NCBI GenBank assembly: GCA_947488655.1
Contig: CANKZZ010000005.1
Location: forward strand, 421,356-485,355
DNA length: 64,000 nt
Reading direction: 5' to 3'
DNA from: an uncultured Psychroserpens sp.
GTDB taxonomy: Bacteria > Bacteroidota > Bacteroidia > Flavobacteriales > Flavobacteriaceae
The translations under genes and the position numbers were made by a program. Below are positions 8,148 to 17,505 of the stretch, piece after piece; the stretch's first letter is position 1; each line of letters starts with the position of its first letter. The notes under the pieces are model-generated. The model ran no database searches, was not told where the DNA came from, and saw nothing but the letters and a program-made list of their open reading frames with translations.

Positions 8148-9248
8148 ATGAAGTCTAAAAACATATTTATACATATTCCAAAAACGGGTGGTACAACTAT
8201 TAACTGTATCATGACAAAATCAAATTGGCAAACACAACCCGATTTTAATTATCGTCATATCTTGTATGATACTAAAAGGTCTAATGCTGGAGATATTTTT
8301 AATCCTATTAAGAATGATATATACTTAGAATATGAAATTTTTAGTATGTTACGAAACCCTGTTGACCGTATAGTTTCTGAATATTATTTTATCAAAGATC
8401 GTCCAGAATTTATGTCTTTACTCAAACCCGTACCTAAAAATCTAATGGAATATGTAAAACATAAACAAACTAGAAATTATATGACAGGATTCTTTTTAGG
8501 AAAACGGATGTATGATGAAGAATTTGTAAATCAAAACGATTTACAATTAGTGCTAAATACTATTAAAACTTTAAATATCAAAATTGGTTTTTTTGAAGAA
8601 TATGAAAAGTCAATGCAATACTTTAGTTCTATTACTGGTATCAAATGGCCAAAGAATATTAATATAAAAAGAAAGACATTAAACAGACCTGAAGTAAGTG
8701 ATATATCTCACAGTATAAAAGATATTATTTTAAAAAACAATCAACTTGATTTAGAACTCTATAATACATGTAAAGTAGCATTTGACAAAATAAAAACTAA
8801 GTCCAATACTATTAACTTTATAGGTAATGAATATGACTACATAATGAAATACACGCAACGATTTAACTTATTACAAATTGGGTTAAAATCAACAAGTTTC
8901 ATAACTAAAAATCAAATATTTTTTAATAATATAAATCAAATTTTGCATGAGAAATTGAAACTTACAGAAGGCAAGTCTTATGTTATTATTTGGATAGATT
9001 TCTTTATTAAATCTTGTAATAACGCATTTCCAAATTCTACTCTGGTAAGCAGGCTTAATTCATTGAACAATGCTCAAGAACCATTAGATAATTTAAAACA
9101 AATTTGTAAAATTTTGGATGAAGAATTAAAGAGGAATAATTCAAAATATTCTAATCAATTAATTCTTAATCGATCTTATCTAGATATGTCTTTAAAGTTA
9201 AAAAAAGGCATGTTTTCAAACCTAAAATCAAAATTTAAAAGAGTTTAA
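8148..9248 (+). CDS. Sulfotransferase family protein with unassigned C-terminal region
   Basis: The N-terminal half carries the PAPS-binding signatures of the sulfotransferase superfamily: the 5'-phosphosulfate loop HIPKTGGTT (residues 9-17) and the 3'-phosphate motif LRNPVDRIVSEYYF (about 68-81, with Arg69 and Ser77). Such enzymes move sulfate from PAPS to carbohydrate hydroxyls. Residues after about 230 match nothing I recognise and are rich in Asn and Lys. There is no signal peptide, so it acts in the cytoplasm, perhaps on a surface-glycan precursor made by the divergent glycosyltransferase, which starts 56 bp away. The gene stands alone and is very AT-rich, which could indicate transfer. 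Confidence 0.85.
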   Translation: MKSKNIFIHIPKTGGTTINCIMTKSNWQTQPDFNYRHILYDTKRSNAGDIFNPIKNDIYLEYEIFSMLRNPVDRIVSEYYFIKDRPEFMSLLKPVPKNLMEYVKHKQTRNYMTGFFLGKRMYDEEFVNQNDLQLVLNTIKTLNIKIGFFEEYEKSMQYFSSITGIKWPKNINIKRKTLNRPEVSDISHSIKDIILKNNQLDLELYNTCKVAFDKIKTKSNTINFIGNEYDYIMKYTQRFNLLQIGLKSTSFITKNQIFFNNINQILHEKLKLTEGKSYVIIWIDFFIKSCNNAFPNSTLVSRLNSLNNAQEPLDNLKQICKILDEELKRNNSKYSNQLILNRSYLDMSLKLKKGMFSNLKSKFKRV

Positions 9249-9283
9249 TTTTTTTAACTTATTTAATTTTAATTTTTTTTTAT

Positions 9284-9313
9284 AAAAAAGCCCATTCCTA
9301 AAGGAATGGGCTT
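9284..9313 (-). terminator. Terminator of the first T9SS-substrate gene
   Basis: Arms AAGCCCATTCCT (9288-9299) and AGGAATGGGCTT (9302-9313) pair perfectly. On the minus strand the hairpin is followed by a run of T. It may also stop the convergent sulfotransferase transcript, though the T-run on that side is weak. Confidence 0.8.
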
Positions 9314-9337
9314 ATAAATTTAATATAAGATTTAAGC

Positions 9338-11062
9338 TTACTGCTTAATTACTCTAACTGTCTCAACAACATTACCAATAGTTACTTGTACAAAGTAAGC
9401 ACCTTGGCTTAAAGTATCCATATTGATAACACTATTTGTTGCATTAGGAGCAGTTTTAAGAACTTCTTGTCCTAACATGTTAAATACAGAAACATTTTGA
9501 ATATCCTTTTGAGAATTTAATGTTAGCTCATTTTTAACTGGGTTAGGGTAATATGTAAATGCATTTTCATTTTCTAAAGAATCAACAGATAATGTTGCGT
9601 CTACAGTAATTGTAAATCCACCTTCAATTCTTCCAGCTGGTGGTGCAGGAGCATTTCCATCACTCCAAACTCTAATAAAATATGTACCTGCTGGTAATGC
9701 ATTAACAACTAGTGTTTCTCCACCATTAGCGTCAGAACATCCTAGAGAGCTAGCTTCATCTGCCACACAAGAAGGATACACAGCTACATTAGCCTGATCA
9801 GAAGTATCAGTTATTGTCGTGATAACACTTAAATCATTAGACGCTAAAGTCAAATCAACAGAGTACCATACATCTGCAATTACACCAAATGGATCACATG
9901 TTGGTTGCTCTTGTGCACCTGTTTGAGTGGCACCTACTGTTGTACCATTTGCAGTTACTGTAAGAGTTAACTCTTCTGCATCTATACATAAATCATTTGC
10001 TGGAGCTGCAACAGGTGGTACACATGTAACTGTCATATCGTACATACCAACACTTCCCGCATTAAAACCTTCAATAGATATATAATAAGTATCTGTTCCA
10101 TTTGCTTGGAAAGTAAGACTAGATTGACAACATCCACCACAAGCAGCATTATTATCATCATTACCAGCTACGAATGTTAAACTTCCAGATGTACCAGTAT
10201 ATACTAATAAAGAGGTATCATAATTTGAAGGACATAAGTTTAGTGTAATATCTCCAGCACCTTCTACAGCACTATCATAAAAATACCATACATTCGGCGC
10301 ATCAACATCAGCACCTCCACCACCAGGAGCAGTTTCTTCGTCTAAAGTAGCATTAGTAGTATCTCCAGTTACATTCTCAGCACATGCTACAGATATCGCA
10401 TTAGCAAAATCATCATTTACTGGAGGACAACCAGCATCAAATGTAAGAGAAGAACTTGATGTCGTACAACTACCATCGTCGTCGTTAGTTACAGAAATAA
10501 CAACTGGAGTTCCATTTACATAAGCTCCATAAGAATATGTACCTGCAGTTAATCCAGAACTAACAGCTGTACCTTGATCATCTGATATCGTCACTCCTGA
10601 AGCAGTACCAATATCTGAAATTACAACCTCAATTGTAAAATCTGTATCAACAGGGCAATTAGAAACAACATTGTAAGTTGCTGCTGGAATAGAACATGCA
10701 GGACAAGATGCTGTTATTGTACCTGTTGTAATATCTGCGCCAGGATCACCAGCACCGACTTCTGCTCCTAGAGCATCTAAAATACGATAGGACATTTCGC
10801 CGGGAAATGTACCGTCCAGAGAATGCATAGTTGTGACATCCTGTCCATCAGAGACTGTAAATGTTAGTGTTGCCTGGTTACCAGCAGTAAATGTAGCTTC
10901 ATCTAAAACGACAACACCGTCTACTAGTACATCCATGGTACCACCATTCCATCCATCACCCCAAGAATCATTCATCTCTAAAGTGTAATCACATTGTGCC
11001 TTAGCAGAAAAACTAAAACATAGTGTAATAATTGCAATAAGCAAGAAAGTAATTTTTTTCAT
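9338..11062 (-). CDS. Secreted T9SS type A sorting-domain protein (574 aa)
   Basis: A Sec signal peptide (MKKITFLLIAIITLCFSFSAKA, about 22 residues) starts the protein. Residues about 25-115 form a domain with the NDSWGDGWNGG motif often seen in marine bacterial secreted proteins. Two PPC-like beta domains follow (about 213-345 and 352-485; motifs NVWYFYDS, DTYYISIEGFN, GTYFIRVWSDG). The last 75 residues are a T9SS type A sorting domain (YYPNPVKNELTLNS ... NMLGQEVLK ... GAYFVQVTIGN ... VRVIKQ). The protein should cross the outer membrane by T9SS and be attached or released. I see no catalytic motif; an adhesin or matrix role is inferred. It is Cys- and Asp-rich and has its own terminator. Confidence 0.88.
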   Translation of the reverse strand: MKKITFLLIAIITLCFSFSAKAQCDYTLEMNDSWGDGWNGGTMDVLVDGVVVLDEATFTAGNQATLTFTVSDGQDVTTMHSLDGTFPGEMSYRILDALGAEVGAGDPGADITTGTITASCPACSIPAATYNVVSNCPVDTDFTIEVVISDIGTASGVTISDDQGTAVSSGLTAGTYSYGAYVNGTPVVISVTNDDDGSCTTSSSSLTFDAGCPPVNDDFANAISVACAENVTGDTTNATLDEETAPGGGGADVDAPNVWYFYDSAVEGAGDITLNLCPSNYDTSLLVYTGTSGSLTFVAGNDDNNAACGGCCQSSLTFQANGTDTYYISIEGFNAGSVGMYDMTVTCVPPVAAPANDLCIDAEELTLTVTANGTTVGATQTGAQEQPTCDPFGVIADVWYSVDLTLASNDLSVITTITDTSDQANVAVYPSCVADEASSLGCSDANGGETLVVNALPAGTYFIRVWSDGNAPAPPAGRIEGGFTITVDATLSVDSLENENAFTYYPNPVKNELTLNSQKDIQNVSVFNMLGQEVLKTAPNATNSVINMDTLSQGAYFVQVTIGNVVETVRVIKQ

Positions 11063-11132
11063 ATTTAATCGAATTTATTAATTAAGTCTTAAAATTATGA
11101 TAATTCTTTGATAAATTGAATTCAATGTTATA

Positions 11133-11144
11133 TAATCGATAAAA
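11133..11144. promoter_or_regulatory. Recurring TAATCGATAAAA motif upstream of the 574-aa T9SS gene
   Basis: This 12-mer lies about 70 bp before the start of the gene ending at 9338. Further intergenic copies are at 13606-13616 (first base differs), 26608-26619 (reverse) and 27876-27887; one exact copy sits inside the GH20 coding sequence at 30088. A role in regulation is only inferred. Confidence 0.3.
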
Positions 11145-11253
11145 AGTTAAATATACCGACCAAAAACAATATTACTAATCATTGTATTTATATAAAGTAG
11201 TAATATATAGAGAATTGCATGCTAACTAAGTTTAGTGAAATTTAAACACCAAT

Positions 11254-11286
11254 AAAAAGACCTTGTTTGCACAAGGTCTTTTTTTA
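11254..11286 (-). terminator. Terminator of the second T9SS-substrate gene
   Basis: AAAAAGACCTTG and CAAGGTCTTTTT form a 12-bp stem around a TTTGCA loop just past the stop of the 732-aa protein gene. The flanking A-run gives a U-run on the minus strand. Confidence 0.85.
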
Positions 11287-11310
11287 TATTTTCTTACTTA
11301 TGGTCTAAAG

Positions 11311-13509
11311 CTATTCTTTTATAACTCTAATTGTTTTCACTTGGTTTTTAATTGACACTTTAACAAAGTAAGCACCAGTTTGAATACTCGACAAATCAAT
11401 ATTTTGAATTGTATTTGCACTATTAATAACCACAATACGCTGACCCAATACATTAAAAACTTCTATCCTATCAATAGGATTTTGCGATTCTAAAGTCAAT
11501 ACATCATTTATAGGATTAGGGAAATATTTAAAACCTCCAAAAGCTTCATCTTCAAAACCTAATGTATTTGGTGACCAAGCACACATATTAAAATTACCTT
11601 TTAAATTATCGCCAAATTCCCAAACCCTTATCAGTAAAACATCACCCGGAGTTAATCCTGTTAATTCTACCAAGGAGAAGAGTGAAGAACCTCCATCATC
11701 ATCACATGCTACTTCTAACAATGCACCTGACGCACCTGAGTATACTTCCATAACTGAATCACCAATTGGATCTATGTCTGCAGTAGATACTTCTATATTA
11801 AGTTCGCCTGAAGCAGGTACAACTGCTTTAAACCACACATCTCCTGCTGGATCAAATGAAGAACAACTAGCTTCGTTGTCATTTTCTATGGTTGTAGTTG
11901 CTCCAATATTAGTACCAGCCACTAAAGTTTCACATACCGTATTACCCACAGGTAGGTTTAAAGCTCCTGCAACATCATCATTTTCTGGAGGTGTTGGAGC
12001 ATCTTCGCAGGTCACAGCTAAAGAAAAATTACCATTATTTGATCCAAAACCTTCTACCATTATATAATATGTAGATATACCATTTGAAGTGAATGATGTC
12101 TCAGATTGAGGTGAACAAACACCTGCATCATCATTAGACGCTATAGAATTACCACCACAAGCGTCAAATACTCTAATTAAAGTGTCGTAATCTGAGCCAC
12201 ATAAGGACGCTGTGATAATTTGTCCTTCAGTAGTTCCTGATAATTCATACCATACGTCATTTGCTAAACTATTACCACTATTTGTAGCAGTGAGCGTTTC
12301 TCCTGTTATAGTATCACCACACTCTATTGGTGTCGCATCAACACACTCATCATTATCTGGTACAGGCAATGGACAGGTTGTACCAAATGTACCTACAGTA
12401 AAACTACAATCTTCATCTACCGCAATTAATTCTATGGTAACAAATTCTCCACTATTATAAGGACCTACCGTTACAGTTCCTGCTATAACAGGATAAGTAT
12501 TTGTTCCATCATCAAAAACACTACCTGCATCTCCTGCGTCTGATACAACAATGTCAACATTAAATGTTCCTGTGCCATCTGGATTACAATTCTCTATAAT
12601 TTCTGAACTATCAACTACTGCTGGTGTGCACGCTGGTGGAGCAACACAAGTTACAACTAACCCAAAAGCGCCTACATTTCCAGAGTTAAATCCTTCGATA
12701 GAAATTAAATACGTTGTTCCAACTACAGAGGTAAATGTTGTTTCTGCTGCGAAACCATCGCCAGATCCACACTCATCATAACCATCATCAATACAAGTTA
12801 AATCTCCAGATGCTCCGGTAAAAACAAAAATCTCTGTATCAAAACTACCTGTTCCACAGGTTGACAGTGTTACTATATCTCCAGTACCCATGAAACTATA
12901 CCAAACGTTTGGAGAGTCTGTGTCTGCTGCAGTATCTTCTTCAATCGTAGCTTCGTCAGGCGCATCTTCTTCATCAATTGTAGCTGTAGTTGTATCTCCC
13001 GTATAGGTATTGCCACAAGAAATTGGGATCGCATCAGCTAAATTATCATTATCTGGGCCTGGAGGTATTGCATCAGTAGTGCTTATATTAATTGAGAGAC
13101 TTCCTCCTATTACTGTAGAAGTGGTGGTTACATTAAAAAGCGTTGCAGCAAAAGTTGTGTTAAATCCTCCCGCAGCAACATAATAGGTTCCTGCTGTTAA
13201 TGCATTTGCAGTAAACAAACTTAACGCACCTGTACCACCATCATCGTTACTTCCAATTAAATTGCCAGACTCATCATAGATTCCTATTTCAGTATCAAAA
13301 TCAGAACTTTCTGTATCAGCAGATAAACTTGTACATGTGCCATCATATACAACCTCTACCCATACGACACCTCCATCATAAGTAACGTTTGTACTTTGTG
13401 AATCTAGACAAGCGTTGACGTTAAGTGTTGCTACCGTAGTTGGTGTTTGGGAAAATGACAGCCAAGTAGTCATAATTATGGCCATCACTAGAAGAGTAAT
13501 TTTTTTCAT
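11311..13509 (-). CDS. Secreted T9SS type A sorting-domain protein with PPC-like repeats (732 aa)
   Basis: A signal peptide (about residues 1-20, ending SFSQ) precedes at least four related PPC-like beta domains, seen in repeated elements such as CGNTYTGDTTTATIDEED, NVWYSFMGTGDIV, TYLISIEGFNSGN and STYYIMVEGFGSNNG. The last 75 residues are a type A sorting domain (YFPNPINDVLTLESQN, NVLGQRIVV, GAYFVKVSIKN, IRVIKE). The protein is acidic and Cys-rich, as expected for a Ca-stabilised extracellular protein; I see no enzyme motif. It shares domain types with the two flanking T9SS genes and probably arose by duplication and domain shuffling. Transcription is likely monocistronic: a terminator follows and a 340-bp spacer precedes. 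Confidence 0.88.
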   Translation of the reverse strand: MKKITLLVMAIIMTTWLSFSQTPTTVATLNVNACLDSQSTNVTYDGGVVWVEVVYDGTCTSLSADTESSDFDTEIGIYDESGNLIGSNDDGGTGALSLFTANALTAGTYYVAAGGFNTTFAATLFNVTTTSTVIGGSLSINISTTDAIPPGPDNDNLADAIPISCGNTYTGDTTTATIDEEDAPDEATIEEDTAADTDSPNVWYSFMGTGDIVTLSTCGTGSFDTEIFVFTGASGDLTCIDDGYDECGSGDGFAAETTFTSVVGTTYLISIEGFNSGNVGAFGLVVTCVAPPACTPAVVDSSEIIENCNPDGTGTFNVDIVVSDAGDAGSVFDDGTNTYPVIAGTVTVGPYNSGEFVTIELIAVDEDCSFTVGTFGTTCPLPVPDNDECVDATPIECGDTITGETLTATNSGNSLANDVWYELSGTTEGQIITASLCGSDYDTLIRVFDACGGNSIASNDDAGVCSPQSETSFTSNGISTYYIMVEGFGSNNGNFSLAVTCEDAPTPPENDDVAGALNLPVGNTVCETLVAGTNIGATTTIENDNEASCSSFDPAGDVWFKAVVPASGELNIEVSTADIDPIGDSVMEVYSGASGALLEVACDDDGGSSLFSLVELTGLTPGDVLLIRVWEFGDNLKGNFNMCAWSPNTLGFEDEAFGGFKYFPNPINDVLTLESQNPIDRIEVFNVLGQRIVVINSANTIQNIDLSSIQTGAYFVKVSIKNQVKTIRVIKE

Positions 13510-13849
13510 TTTAGTTAGTTTTTAGTTAATGAATTTATCAATTATCTTGTAAGCTACTCATATTAAAGACCTTGTAGGTTTAATTAAATTAACAAATTAT
13601 TAACAAATCGATAAAATGTTCCAAAATTACGATGTATTACAAACCTATACTGATGAATATTCAGTTAATATGTTAAATTAATACAGTAGTTTTAATATTT
13701 TTTGTTAAAATATTAATATATTATATTTAAGAACTCTAATTACATCGGATATAATCGTTAATTATCGATATAAATAAGCTCTATCTCTTTTAATAAAACA
13801 AAAAAAAGAGGCCAATATGGCCTCTTTTTAATATATAATTAAAGAAAAT
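13510..13849. other. Gene-free spacer between two T9SS-substrate genes
   Basis: This 340-bp spacer holds the terminator of the upstream 880-aa gene at its right end (13801-13829) and presumably the promoter of the 732-aa gene at its left. A copy of AATCGATAAAA is at 13606-13616 and a looser TTATCGATAT near 13763. It is extremely AT-rich, and I see no small gene in it. Confidence 0.6.
13801..13829 (-). terminator. Terminator of the third T9SS-substrate gene
   Basis: AAAAAGAGGCC and GGCCTCTTTTT pair around an AATAT loop, with A- and T-runs on either side, 20 bp past the stop of the 880-aa protein gene. Confidence 0.87.
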
Positions 13850-16462
13850 TTACTCTTTAACAACTCTTACAGTTTGAGATGCAGAGTTAACAGTTACATT
13901 AATAAAATAAACACCAGCTTGTAATTGAGACATATCAATTACAGAGTCTAAACTATTTGGTGATGTGCTAAGCACTTCTTGACCCAACATATTTACAATA
14001 GACACCTTACTCATCGCTTCTTGAGCATTTAAAGTAAGCGTGTTTTTAACTGGATTTGGATGATACGTAAAAATTGCAGGATTCTCAAAATCATCTACGC
14101 TTAATTGATTACAAGAAACGATTGCTTCCCAACCTTCTCTAGTTACCGAACTATCAGAAGTAAATACGAATGTTAAACAACCAGAAGCATCTGTTGATGT
14201 AATTGTCATTCCTTGTAAATCTCCTGTACCACTTGGTGTTGCATCATCTCTATCCCAACACCAGATAGTACCTCCTCCAGCAGGATCTATAGTTGGAGCT
14301 GAATCATCTGCTCCATTGTATATGGTTAATCCATCGAAACAACCAGTCGTGCTATTTTCCGTAGAGAAAAAGGTAAATTCTACAGATGTTACCTCATCTG
14401 CTCCATCTGGACAAATTGTGTAAGTTATGGTTTCTGAGCTTGAATAATCACTTGATACTCCTCCTGAATCTAAGAATATACCATTGGTACAATCTGGATC
14501 TACAGCTAAATAAGGTGTTGAAAAAGTAAAAGGTCCTACCCAATCAGATGTGCCATCTACACCACAATCTGCCTGTACATAATAACTATAAGAATTATCA
14601 CCTACTAAACCTGATTGATTATAAGGGTTTGAGACTCCAGTCGCTGTTGCAGTTCCTGTTACAGTTTCTCCTGCTGTATTGTCTACTAATTCTATATTCC
14701 AAGATGCTGATGACCCATTTTCTGTCCAACCAAAATCTGCAGAAGTTTCTGTGATAGCGGTAGCTGTTAATCCTGAAGGCGCAGGACATGTCTCCATAGT
14801 TGTAAATGCAAAAGGTCCTGCCCATTCAGAGAAGGTTCCTGCTCCACAATCTGATCTTACGTAAAATAAATAATCATTATTTTCTAAAAGCCCCATTACA
14901 GTATAAGGATTCGTAACTCCAGTTTCTGTTGGGATTCCTGTTGCTGTTTCTCCTGCAGTAACATCAACAATTTCTATATCCCAAACTGTTGACGACCCGT
15001 TTTCTGACCAAGCTAAATCGGCTGTTGTATCTGTAATATTAGTGGCAGATAATACATTTGGCGTTGGGCAAGCTGGCAGCTCATCAAATGAAACGTTATC
15101 TATTGCCATATCACCTTCAAAAGTACCAGCACTAGTTGCTCTAAAGGTTACAGCTATTGTTTGACCAGCAAACGCAGATAAGTCGATAACAGCTAATTCC
15201 CATGGAGTTGTTGCAAATGCTTGCTGTTGTCCAGATATTGAGAAAACACTTGTTGCACCGTTTACAATAACATCTATAGTTCCTGTTTGGTCTCCAAACA
15301 TATGATAATTAAAAGTTAAGGATGGAGTTGTAAGCGCTGATAAGTCAACTAAAGGTGCATTTAAATCGGTTGTATCTCCTGCAGACCCACCTGATGCCTC
15401 TGTGTAAAAATAATTACCAGTGGTAATAGTTGAGTCTGGTCCTGTACCTCCAGATCCTGCATCTGTTCCTGGAGCAGATTCCCAGTAATAAGTTCCACCT
15501 GAAGCTGTCCAACAATTTTCAGACGTAAATGCAGCAGCAGCTGTTGTGAAAGTTTCAAAATCTTCAGTATAAGGAGCTACAATTGCAGTACACGCTGTTC
15601 TAAACAATAAAGGTCCAACCCAAGCAGATGTACCATTAGCATCACAACTTGATCTTACGTAATACTCGTACTCTGTATTAGCCATTAAACCAGTCACTGT
15701 GTAAGGATTTGTAACACCAGTAACTGTTGCTGTTCCTGTTGGTGCAGTACCACTTATTACTATTTCTATATCCCAAGTTGTTGCAGAGCCACTCTCTGTC
15801 CAAGCTAAATCGGCAGTTGAGTCTGTAATATTTGCTACTGTTAAAGCTGTTGGGTCTGGACAAGCAGGAGGTGTAGCAGACGTAATAGTAGGAGCGTCAA
15901 AACAAAAGCCCCATTCATAACCAGCACCACCAACTAAATCATCAAAGTAAATTCTATATCTAAATCCTGATAATTGTGTTGCTGTAAATCCTACAATATT
16001 TAAAATATCTGTCGTGTATGCTTCATAAGTACCAGTACAAAAATCATTTAAAGGAGGAGCTGGTGTATCTGCATCAAATGGAGATCCAATAATATTCCAT
16101 GTACCTGCATCTGCATCCCAATATTCAAATTGCAAAGTATCGTCAAAATTATAATTATAAACAAAATTTCCAGATATAGTAATCCATGTTTCTCCTGCAT
16201 TACTCGCAGCTGTTAAATCTATTATTGGAGACTCTGCAGCTATATCATCATCGCTTCCATTTCCAGCATCGTCATCATCAAATGCAAAATTGGCGTTTAC
16301 GGTTGGATCTGCTTCAAAAGCGAGCGGATCTGTATTGTAAGTTCCTGTAACAGACCAATTAGTATTTGGCCACGCTGCATTTTGATTTAATGTTTGCGCG
16401 TAAGAGCTAAATATCAATGCTCCCATTATAGCAAACACAAAAAAAAGTGTAATTTTTTTCAT
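13850..16462 (-). CDS. Secreted T9SS protein with fibronectin III repeats, MAM-like and CUB-like domains (870 aa)
   Basis: I place the start at the ATG at 16462 (MKKITLFFVFAIMGALIFSS, a signal peptide) rather than ten codons upstream at 16492. After an N-terminal beta domain come four fibronectin type III units with nearly the same wording (for example ITDSTADLAWTESGS ... NPYTVTGLMANTEYEYYVRS), a MAM/cleaved-adhesin-like domain between the first and second (ESAPGTDAGSG through FEGDMAIDNVSF), a CUB-like domain (CTNGIFLDSGG to EGWEAIVSC) and a type A sorting domain (YHPNPVKNTLTLNAQE ... VRVVKE). This is the architecture of cell-surface adhesins or of non-catalytic parts of secreted hydrolases; I see no catalytic motif. 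The repeated FN3 DNA is a likely recombination target. Confidence 0.87.
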   Translation of the reverse strand: MKKITLFFVFAIMGALIFSSYAQTLNQNAAWPNTNWSVTGTYNTDPLAFEADPTVNANFAFDDDDAGNGSDDDIAAESPIIDLTAASNAGETWITISGNFVYNYNFDDTLQFEYWDADAGTWNIIGSPFDADTPAPPLNDFCTGTYEAYTTDILNIVGFTATQLSGFRYRIYFDDLVGGAGYEWGFCFDAPTITSATPPACPDPTALTVANITDSTADLAWTESGSATTWDIEIVISGTAPTGTATVTGVTNPYTVTGLMANTEYEYYVRSSCDANGTSAWVGPLLFRTACTAIVAPYTEDFETFTTAAAAFTSENCWTASGGTYYWESAPGTDAGSGGTGPDSTITTGNYFYTEASGGSAGDTTDLNAPLVDLSALTTPSLTFNYHMFGDQTGTIDVIVNGATSVFSISGQQQAFATTPWELAVIDLSAFAGQTIAVTFRATSAGTFEGDMAIDNVSFDELPACPTPNVLSATNITDTTADLAWSENGSSTVWDIEIVDVTAGETATGIPTETGVTNPYTVMGLLENNDYLFYVRSDCGAGTFSEWAGPFAFTTMETCPAPSGLTATAITETSADFGWTENGSSASWNIELVDNTAGETVTGTATATGVSNPYNQSGLVGDNSYSYYVQADCGVDGTSDWVGPFTFSTPYLAVDPDCTNGIFLDSGGVSSDYSSSETITYTICPDGADEVTSVEFTFFSTENSTTGCFDGLTIYNGADDSAPTIDPAGGGTIWCWDRDDATPSGTGDLQGMTITSTDASGCLTFVFTSDSSVTREGWEAIVSCNQLSVDDFENPAIFTYHPNPVKNTLTLNAQEAMSKVSIVNMLGQEVLSTSPNSLDSVIDMSQLQAGVYFINVTVNSASQTVRVVKE

Positions 16463-16584
16463 ATTATAAATTAGTTTTAAGTTATTAAACATTTAAATTA
16501 ATAATATAAAATATGATAATTTAAACCTTAACACTCTAATCGACTAAATGCATTAAAAGCCGATAAAGAATTAGAGCGAACCAT

Positions 16585-16617
16585 AAAAAAAGCCATTATG
16601 TTAATTAACATAATGGC
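16585..16617 (-). terminator. fabI terminator with a perfect 26-bp palindrome
   Basis: Bases 16592-16617 read identically on both strands (GCCATTATGTTAA and its complement, no unpaired loop). On the minus strand the palindrome is followed by seven T. It lies 26 bp after the fabI stop. Confidence 0.82.
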
Positions 16618-16642
16618 AGTAATTATAGTAGTTATAAGCTGT

Positions 16643-17455
16643 TTATTCTGTAAACTTATCCATAACAGCATCACTTACACCCATATTACTAAACCCTCCA
16701 TCATTGTAAAGGTTTTGCAAGGTTACACGCTTAGTTAAATCACTAAACAATGTTATGGTATAATTTGCACAGTCCATAGCAGTAGCATTTCCTAAAGGTG
16801 ACATTTTTTCGGCATAAGATATAAAACCATCAAAGCCTTTTACTCCACTTCCTGCAGTTGTTGGTGTAGGTGATTGTGAAATAGTATTTACTCTTACTTT
16901 TTTATCTCTTCCGAAGAAATAACCAAAACTACGTGCTATACTTTCTAAGTATGCTTTATTATCTGCCATGTCATTATAATCTGGAAACACACGTTGAGCA
17001 GCCATATATGTTAAGGCTACAATACTTCCCCATTCATTCATTGCATCTGCTTTATATAGCGTTTGCATTGTTTTATGAAAAGACATAGCAGAAACATCTG
17101 TTCCTTTTTGAGTCCATGCATAGTTTTGATCTGTATAATGTTTTCCTTTTCTAACGTTTATAGACATACCTATAGAGTGTAAAACGAAATCTAATTTTCC
17201 GCCTAAAATCTCTACAGACTGGTTTACAAGGTTTTGTAAGTCTTCTTCTGAAGTAGCATCTGCAGGAATTATTTGAGATCCTGTTTTTTCTGCTAACTCA
17301 TTTATTTGACCCATTCTCATTGCAACAGGTGCATTTGTTAATACAAATTTACCTCCTTCTTCATGAACACGTTCTGCTGTTTTCCAAGCTATAGAATTTT
17401 CATCTAATGCGCCAAAAATAATTCCTCGTTTTCCTTTTAATAGATTGTATGACAT
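16643..17455 (-). CDS. fabI: Enoyl-[acyl-carrier-protein] reductase FabI
   Basis: FabI reduces trans-2-enoyl-ACP with NAD(P)H at the end of each fatty-acid elongation round. The 270-residue short-chain dehydrogenase fold begins with GKRGIIFGALDENSIAW, the FabI variant of the nucleotide-binding loop. The catalytic signature is ALTYMAAQRVFPDY followed six residues later by the active-site Lys (Y-x6-K in DYNDMADNK). The substrate loop SQSPTPTTAGSG corresponds to the FabI flexible loop. It appears monocistronic: a perfect-palindrome terminator follows and recN is 50 bp away in the same direction. Confidence 0.95.
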   Translation of the reverse strand: MSYNLLKGKRGIIFGALDENSIAWKTAERVHEEGGKFVLTNAPVAMRMGQINELAEKTGSQIIPADATSEEDLQNLVNQSVEILGGKLDFVLHSIGMSINVRKGKHYTDQNYAWTQKGTDVSAMSFHKTMQTLYKADAMNEWGSIVALTYMAAQRVFPDYNDMADNKAYLESIARSFGYFFGRDKKVRVNTISQSPTPTTAGSGVKGFDGFISYAEKMSPLGNATAMDCANYTITLFSDLTKRVTLQNLYNDGGFSNMGVSDAVMDKFTE

Positions 17456-17505
17456 ACTATTTTAATTTAGTTGTTAGTTGATAATTTATAAGGTCAAAGA
17501 TAGTA

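Noticed and set aside
11774..12781. Several plus-strand open frames inside the 732-aa T9SS gene
   Set aside because: They are antisense shadows of a compositionally biased coding gene (Thr/Ser/Asp-rich), have no start signals and no known domain.
14548..15863. Open frames of 60-70 residues on both strands within the 880-aa T9SS gene
   Set aside because: They arise from repeated FN3 DNA read in other frames; low-complexity products such as Leu/Gln- or Arg/Tyr/Asn-rich peptides.
16592..16617. Perfect 26-bp palindrome as a site-specific recombination or operator site
   Set aside because: Its position just after the fabI stop with a following T-run on the same strand is explained by a terminator.
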